NCBI GenBank assembly: GCA_026686845.1
Contig: JAIVEN010000015.1
Coordinates: 12,009,501 to 12,073,500, forward strand
Reading direction: 5' to 3'
Length of the DNA: 64,000 nucleotides
Origin: Adenanthera pavonina
Taxonomy: Eukaryota; Streptophyta; Magnoliopsida; Fabales; Fabaceae
Shown here: one piece after another, positions 62,326-64,000 of the stretch
How positions within the stretch are numbered: the stretch's first letter is position 1
How the letters are laid out: the number at the start of each line of letters is the position of its first letter
Notes under the pieces: generated by a model
Told to the model about the DNA's origin: nothing
What the model saw: the letters and a program-made list of their open reading frames with translations, nothing else
The model's database searches: none
Program-made: the position numbers and the translations under genes

Positions 62326-62716
62326 GGAAAATTCTAGTTAAATATAAAGAAAAAAAATATAATTTCAAAAACTATCAAGATTTTTAATTGGGATTAAAAT
62401 TAGAAGGTAAAAGATAAAAATGTCCTTCTTATACAAGTAAAATGATAATAGTATATTTACAAATGAAATAAACTCATTTACAAATGATACTATTATGACT
62501 TATAAATAAGACTGTATCACTTGCAAGTATACTATTATTACTTGCAAATATATTATTATTACTTATAAATAAGTTATTTACATAGGAAAGATATTTTTAT
62601 CTTTTATCTTCCAATTTTAATTTCAATTACAAACCTTAATAGTTTTTGGAATTATGATAAATTGGGGTAATTTTTTGGAATTATCTTGTTTTCTTGATAT
62701 TTAATTAGAATTTTCC
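62326..62716. mobile_element. MITE with GGAAAATTCTA ends
   Basis: Left end GGAAAATTCTAGTTAAATAT and right end ATATTTAATTAGAATTTTCC are inverted repeats with one mismatch over 20 bases, extended by AAAGAAAA and TTTTCTTG. The interior has alternating ACTTGCAAGT and TATTATTACTT blocks. Its second member is 21900-22595. No coding capacity. Confidence 0.78.
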
Positions 62717-62769
62717 TCACATCATCTACCAATCATTATATATGTCTATATATATATATATATATATAT

Positions 62770-63350
62770 CAAATTTTTAAAAATTGAACTACTCGTTGAA
62801 TCATTTAAAGTACTAATTTAAGGTTTAATAGGTCAACGGTGGTTGAACCGTAATCAAACTAGTATTGATAAAATTAATATATTTTTAATTTTATATGTTA
62901 TATATTGTATAAAAAATTTAAAAAAACTATTATTAATAGGTTTTATAGCTTAATATTAAAATTTGAATAAGTTAATATTCATCCATAATTATATTTTGAA
63001 TACAAAATAGTCAACTAATGATCTATTATTATATTATTTATTACATAAATTTATCATTATTAATAATTTTGTATCATAATAATACTTATACAACATTATA
63101 ATATTGATAAAAAATTTACACTTAAAATAATATTATTTTATCTTTAAATTAAAAATACAACTTTTAAAAAGTAAAAAGTAATTGGACCAATTTACAATCG
63201 GTTTTGCCCAGTTTATGGCTGATTTCACCGATTTTTCACCAGTTATCACCTATTTTGAAATTGATTGCTCCTCCCCCTTGTCTAGACCAGGCAAGAGTTC
63301 CTAGTTTAACCAGTTGAACTAATCGGTTCGATCCAATTTTTAATACTATG
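62770..63350. repeat. dispersed AT-rich repeat, copy 2
   Basis: Left edge TTAAAAATTGAACTACTCGT and right edge CGGTTCGATCCAATTTTTAA are imperfect inverted ends. The interior 62868-63180 matches 17457-17960. The subterminal AGGTCAACGGTGGTTGAACC and TTTAACCAGTTGAAC blocks are typical of small nonautonomous DNA transposons. Superfamily not assigned. Confidence 0.55.
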
Positions 63351-64000
63351 CTCTCTGTATGTGTTTACTTAGATTTTTTCCTAAACTTTTATTTCTCTCC
63401 AAGTTTGTCCAATTTAGCCATAACTTTTGAGGAGGATTATTTGATATACAAGTCATTGGGTGCTAAGTTTTTTTTTTCTTTTGATTTTTTTATATAAAAG
63501 TTTGTGTAAGTTGAATCTTAAAATTCATTAGCGTCAAAATAGATTTCAAGATTCAAATAATATTTATAAAGATACTTACATGTTATTCATCGACAAGGTT
63601 CTTACATGACCAGCCGAATTTGAACTAAATTCTAGTGGGATATGAATTTCTTAATGTCTTAATCAACTTTTGTTGGCTTCTTTTAATTGTTGATACTTGA
63701 AAAAAAACATGACAAGTGACAAGATGGAGGAGAGGTCGAATAGGGAAAATGATGATACAGAAATGTTACGGGCAAAAGAAATAGTAATAAGAAAATGCAA
63801 GCTTTAAAAGTTTATGGGATTTTATGGTAGTTTAATTCGGATTCGTTGGAGCTCAGGCCTCATAATAGCAATCGGATATCAGACAGTTATTTAAAAAAAA
63901 AAGGAGAAGTTTCAGTCCATATCAGTTGTGGGCCTTGAATAGGTATGGGACTTGTGGTTACTGGTTATAAACTAAAATCATTTGGATTGATAGTTTTTGG

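Larger units (their letters stand above)
61820..64000. repeat. diverged duplicated segment, copy 2
   Basis: Collinear with 45400-46680 (see landmarks there) and continuing to the window edge with GGTATGGGACTTGTGG (63942) against GGAATGGGACTTGAGG (46620). It is expanded by two inserted repeats, 62326-62716 and about 62770-63350. No gene. Confidence 0.68.

Overview
This is nuclear DNA of a flowering plant, most likely a eudicot. The evidence is AT-rich noncoding sequence, many GT-AG introns in long split genes, plant-specific gene families (NAT transporter, OSB, R2R3-MYB, MIZU-KUSSEI1-type DUF617), and plant transposable elements (Ty1/copia, LTRs resembling those of Tekay/Del chromoviruses, Stowaway-like MITEs). 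The species cannot be fixed from the window. I saw no rRNA, tRNA, organellar gene or CRISPR array.

Left part (1-16 kb) is the gene-dense end. It opens with a decayed copia pol fragment, then two decayed serpin C-terminal fragments that lie in a duplicated segment (about 0.7-1.9 kb and 2.7-4.3 kb). Next is a 14-exon nucleobase-ascorbate transporter (4838-8195, +). Its splice sites and reading frame are all intact except for one in-frame TGA in exon 7. It converges on a 4-exon OSB-type organellar single-stranded-DNA-binding protein gene (8913-10537, -). After several kilobases with MITEs comes an intronless subgroup-22-like R2R3-MYB gene (14997-15695, -).

Middle part (16-41 kb) is gene-poor. 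It holds AT-rich spacers, MITEs (one inserted inside another) and a three-level nest of retroelements. A degenerate Ty1/copia element (25270-37119, target duplication ATGCC) has its 3' LTR split by an LTR-like element (32147-37086, target duplication ATATA). That element is in turn split by a second, oppositely oriented LTR-like element (33330-35897, near-match GTTGG/GTTAG). The copia element carries an unexplained acidic ORF between its primer-binding site and gag.

Right part (41-64 kb) has an intronless MIZ1-like DUF617 gene (41634-42335, -) and an apparently intact 18-exon S9-family serine peptidase gene (47854-55413, +; 688 residues, catalytic Ser/Asp/His all present). About 8 kb of AT-rich sequence follows. 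The last 2 kb (61.8-64 kb) is a diverged copy of 45.4-46.7 kb into which other small repeats have inserted.

The four main intact genes do not form a pathway: they are unrelated housekeeping or regulatory genes separated by repeats. No convincing new multi-gene system is visible. The observations most worth checking are the single nonsense codon in the transporter, the extra ORF in the copia leader, a tandem micro-duplication at a transporter splice acceptor, and the nested transposons. All exon boundaries, alignments and counts were worked out by eye from the sequence, without database searches.
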